Below the pieces are notes generated by a model, which searched no databases, was not told the DNA's origin, and worked only from the letters and a program-made list of their open reading frames with translations. A program made the position numbers and the translations under genes. A DNA stretch of 64,000 nucleotides from Chitinophagales bacterium (GTDB lineage: Bacteria > Bacteroidota > Bacteroidia > Chitinophagales > CAIODY01): contig CANGEV010000004.1 in NCBI GenBank assembly GCA_947452995.1, forward strand, positions 1-64,000. The letters run 5' to 3'. Positions 61,206-64,000 of this stretch are shown piece after piece. Each line of letters opens with the position of its first letter. The stretch's first letter is position 1.

Positions 61206-64000
61206 TTAATGTTGCACTACTACCCTTTCTTGCCAAACACCTTCTGCAGCGTTTATCTGTAAGAGATACATTCCATTTTTCAATTCTTTAGTAGGAATAC
61301 TTATTCCTTGAGCTAACAAATTTAATGGCGCATTCATTTGTGCTCCCTTCATATCCAAGAGCTGAATCATAGCGTTGTGTAACGGAAACAGACTACGAAC
61401 GTAAATATATTCCGAAGCGGGATTAGGCGAAATATTGAAAACTTGATTTACATTCAAATTACTCATTCCTGTGGTATAACTAATGTCTACAGTGTCGGCG
61501 CCCAACGTATACGTTTTTTCAATCCCTTGCAGATCTACAATACGCACATGTTTAGGATAGGCAATAAAATTATAATGTTTTAATTGATTTCCTTTGCCGG
61601 CGATATTTCCTGTTTGAATATCCATATCTGCACGCGCAATCGGGCCATTACCTGATTTAATAGTATGATCTGTACGCACTAAGGCATAATGTAATTCTCC
61701 ATTCGCACTGTATTGATTGAAGGCCATATCAAGTCCATTTACACCTGGGCTTGCAAGCCAGTTGGCGTTCATCCGATGTATATAAGCCGAATTAGGTACC
61801 ACCACATTGGTATCGAAGGCGAATGTAAAGGCTACGCCATAAATACTATCGGCAGGAATGGTCGAAGATCCTAGATGAATATTCGCATAAATATGATCTC
61901 CATTGGCAGCCGTTGAAGTGGAGAATTCAACATAGAGCGGAATACCACTAGTAGAAGACTGCTTCGGATGGGTAAGCCCATAATTAAATGAAATAGCCAT
62001 TGTATCATTTCCATCAATGATCGCATCGCCGTCAGCATCTGCATGCTTGGCATCTACTGACGGAGCCGTGAATAGATTCCAATTATTCGATGGCATACCT
62101 TGAAAGTTACCAAAACCCACATTGCGAGTCGTCCCTGTCCATCCATATCCTAGTCCAATATTCAAAACATCGAAATTGTCTACAATTCCATCATGATTAC
62201 AATCTCCTGGCCATACACAATCCGAAGAACAGGCTTCAATTTTTATAGAATCATTCAAGGTACATCCATTCGCATCAAGCACCTGAAAATGCAATGCTGT
62301 TGTCGAAAGCGGTGTCAAGAATCCTGAAGAACAAGCTCCGCAATTTAAGTTAGGTGTCCAATTAACACTAACGATGGAAGAAGCAGCATTAAAATCAGTA
62401 AGTCCTAAGCTTAATGAATCTCCGTAACTTAAAGTTACGTCAACCAAAGAAGTGACAATTGAATCATATTGCAAATAATAGAATACTTGCAAATTCTGAC
62501 TATCTAATAAATTATCAGAAACAGTCAAAAGAACCGTAGCATTTGCATTTAATTGCACAAACGGACTTGTGCATTGTACACAAGAAAGACTTGCACCGCC
62601 GCTCTGCCAACTATAGCTATAGTTTCCGCTACCACCCGTAATTAATGGTGGATTCAGTTGAATTGAGCTTCCTGCGCAAACGGTAGCGTTGATAGAGGAT
62701 GCATTGGATTGTAATGCTGGAACAATGTTCAGAATAACCGTTGCGGTATCACTTAGATTCGGCGACCCATTATCTGTTAAGACATAGGTAAAAGAATCTA
62801 CTCCAATAAAAGCGGCATTCGGCAAATAATAGAAACGACGATCCCATACACTATATGCAACTGAGCCGTGCAAAGGATTTTGCAAAGTCATCAGCGTTGC
62901 CATGGATAAATTTCCTTGTGGAGACACCGGACCATCAAGATCTACATCATTTTTAAGAACATCCAAATTTTGAGCAATCGTTCTGTTTGCCTCGACATAT
63001 ATTAAATCGGTATTTGCAATCGGAGCATGGTTAATACAAACAGTTTGTAAGGTTGCAAAAACAGTATCAAAGAAATTACATTGATGGAAGGTATCGATAA
63101 CTGTCAAGACAAATATCTCGTTTGCTGTTATCGCAATTGCTGGATTCAGGCTAGTAACCGCACTAATTTGGGTAGTCGTGTTTTGGTATTGCCAATGAGA
63201 TAACATCGTGGAGCTCGCATTGGTAAGGCTTCCATTTAAGTTAATCGTTTGCAATGGACAAACACTAAAGTCGACTCCGGCATTCACTGTTGGTGAAACA
63301 CCGATATTAACTGATTTAGTAATACTATCTACGCAGCCTGTTGTACTCAACAAAACTAACTTAATAGCATAAGTTCCTGAGGTAATATAGTTGTGAATCG
63401 GACTCGCGTTAGTGGCGTAGTTCTGGGCACCGGCCCCCAAATCTCCAAATGACCAAGCATAGGTGCTCATATGAATAGACGTGTCGCCTAAGCATTTAAA
63501 CTGCGTTTGATTATTCACACAATTTTCCAAACTTATAAAGTCGGCGAACTTAAAAATGGTTGGAGCCATTTTCAAGGTATGCCAATACGTGAAAGCGACA
63601 CCTTGTCCTGCCGTTGGGTAAAGTAACATTTCGACAGAATCGCCAATATTGGCAGCACTTAGGTTGCTTAATAAAAAAGTATTTCCTGCGCCAAGACGAA
63701 GGCCTGTATTACTTTTCCAAATTATAGAATCATATGCACCTTGCGGAGCAACTAATTCTAAGTTGGCGCCTCCACAGTAATTTTCTTTCGGAGCGAGGGT
63801 TCCTACCGAACGTAAATCGAAATAGGCCAATGATGCGGCACCAAACGTATTCGTTAAAGGAGTATTACTAAGTTCATAGGTAACAATCACCTTTTGACCA
63901 GCATAGTTCAGTAAGTTAACGTATTGATCCGACCATGGTAGATATTGAATAGTGGTATCGAAGTTTGCTTTCTGCCATTTGTATAGATTCAGACCATTAT
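61206..64000 (-). CDS. Large secreted protein (5'-partial, runs off right edge): MAM-like/PKD/cadherin-like domains, dockerin-like and cohesin-like segments, T9SS type A sorting domain
   Basis: ORF-track start at 63890 is internal; the frame is open to 64000 (NGLNLYKWQKANFDTTIQYLPWSDQYVNLLNYAGQKVIVTYEL). PKD YAWSFGDLG; dockerin-like GDCNHDGIVDNFDVLNIGLGYG; C-term ISPNPASEYIYVRS...GVWQERVVVQH. Confidence 0.9.
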   Translation of the reverse strand, partial: NGLNLYKWQKANFDTTIQYLPWSDQYVNLLNYAGQKVIVTYELSNTPLTNTFGAASLAYFDLRSVGTLAPKENYCGGANLELVAPQGAYDSIIWKSNTGLRLGAGNTFLLSNLSAANIGDSVEMLLYPTAGQGVAFTYWHTLKMAPTIFKFADFISLENCVNNQTQFKCLGDTSIHMSTYAWSFGDLGAGAQNYATNASPIHNYITSGTYAIKLVLLSTTGCVDSITKSVNIGVSPTVNAGVDFSVCPLQTINLNGSLTNASSTMLSHWQYQNTTTQISAVTSLNPAIAITANEIFVLTVIDTFHQCNFFDTVFATLQTVCINHAPIANTDLIYVEANRTIAQNLDVLKNDVDLDGPVSPQGNLSMATLMTLQNPLHGSVAYSVWDRRFYYLPNAAFIGVDSFTYVLTDNGSPNLSDTATVILNIVPALQSNASSINATVCAGSSIQLNPPLITGGSGNYSYSWQSGGASLSCVQCTSPFVQLNANATVLLTVSDNLLDSQNLQVFYYLQYDSIVTSLVDVTLSYGDSLSLGLTDFNAASSIVSVNWTPNLNCGACSSGFLTPLSTTALHFQVLDANGCTLNDSIKIEACSSDCVWPGDCNHDGIVDNFDVLNIGLGYGWTGTTRNVGFGNFQGMPSNNWNLFTAPSVDAKHADADGDAIIDGNDTMAISFNYGLTHPKQSSTSGIPLYVEFSTSTAANGDHIYANIHLGSSTIPADSIYGVAFTFAFDTNVVVPNSAYIHRMNANWLASPGVNGLDMAFNQYSANGELHYALVRTDHTIKSGNGPIARADMDIQTGNIAGKGNQLKHYNFIAYPKHVRIVDLQGIEKTYTLGADTVDISYTTGMSNLNVNQVFNISPNPASEYIYVRSLFPLHNAMIQLLDMKGAQMNAPLNLLAQGISIPTKELKNGMYLLQINAAEGVWQERVVVQH

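Noticed and set aside
1-64000. Mobile elements, tRNA or rRNA genes
   Set aside because: No transposase, integrase or recombinase-like ORF, and no tRNA or rRNA-like sequence was noticed; short tRNAs could still be missed without a dedicated scan.

Overview
The window is from a Bacteroidota-like genome: AT-rich, minus-strand dominated, with type IX secretion (T9SS) cargo filling more than half of it. There are at least five large proteins ending in gliding-motility/CHU_C-type (type B) C-terminal domains and five ending in type A T9SS sorting domains. The central block (about 17.6-41.8 kb) is an array of giant PKD/Ig/Calx-beta surface proteins, including three tandem paralogues and one PorP/SprF-family partner gene. 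Housekeeping and metabolic genes are interspersed: hpd, metK, an S41 protease, hutI, an arginase-family ureohydrolase, an SRAP/HMCES peptidase, a PpiC/SurA-type isomerase and rlmD. There is also a four-gene polysaccharide cluster and two TonB-dependent receptors. Observations most worth following up: (i) a ~200-aa module nested at the same place in an Ig-like domain three times in two paralogues; (ii) a 49-bp bipartite element with conserved spacing upstream of both a TonB receptor and its neighbouring beta-helix T9SS protein; (iii) a single in-frame TAA that splits a ~1,385-codon metalloprotease/beta-helix/T9SS gene; (iv) a probable in-frame TAG truncating a small lipoprotein. Two genes run off the window edges and are missing or truncated in the ORF track. 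No tRNA, rRNA, CRISPR array or transposase was seen. All family names are assigned by eye, with no database search.
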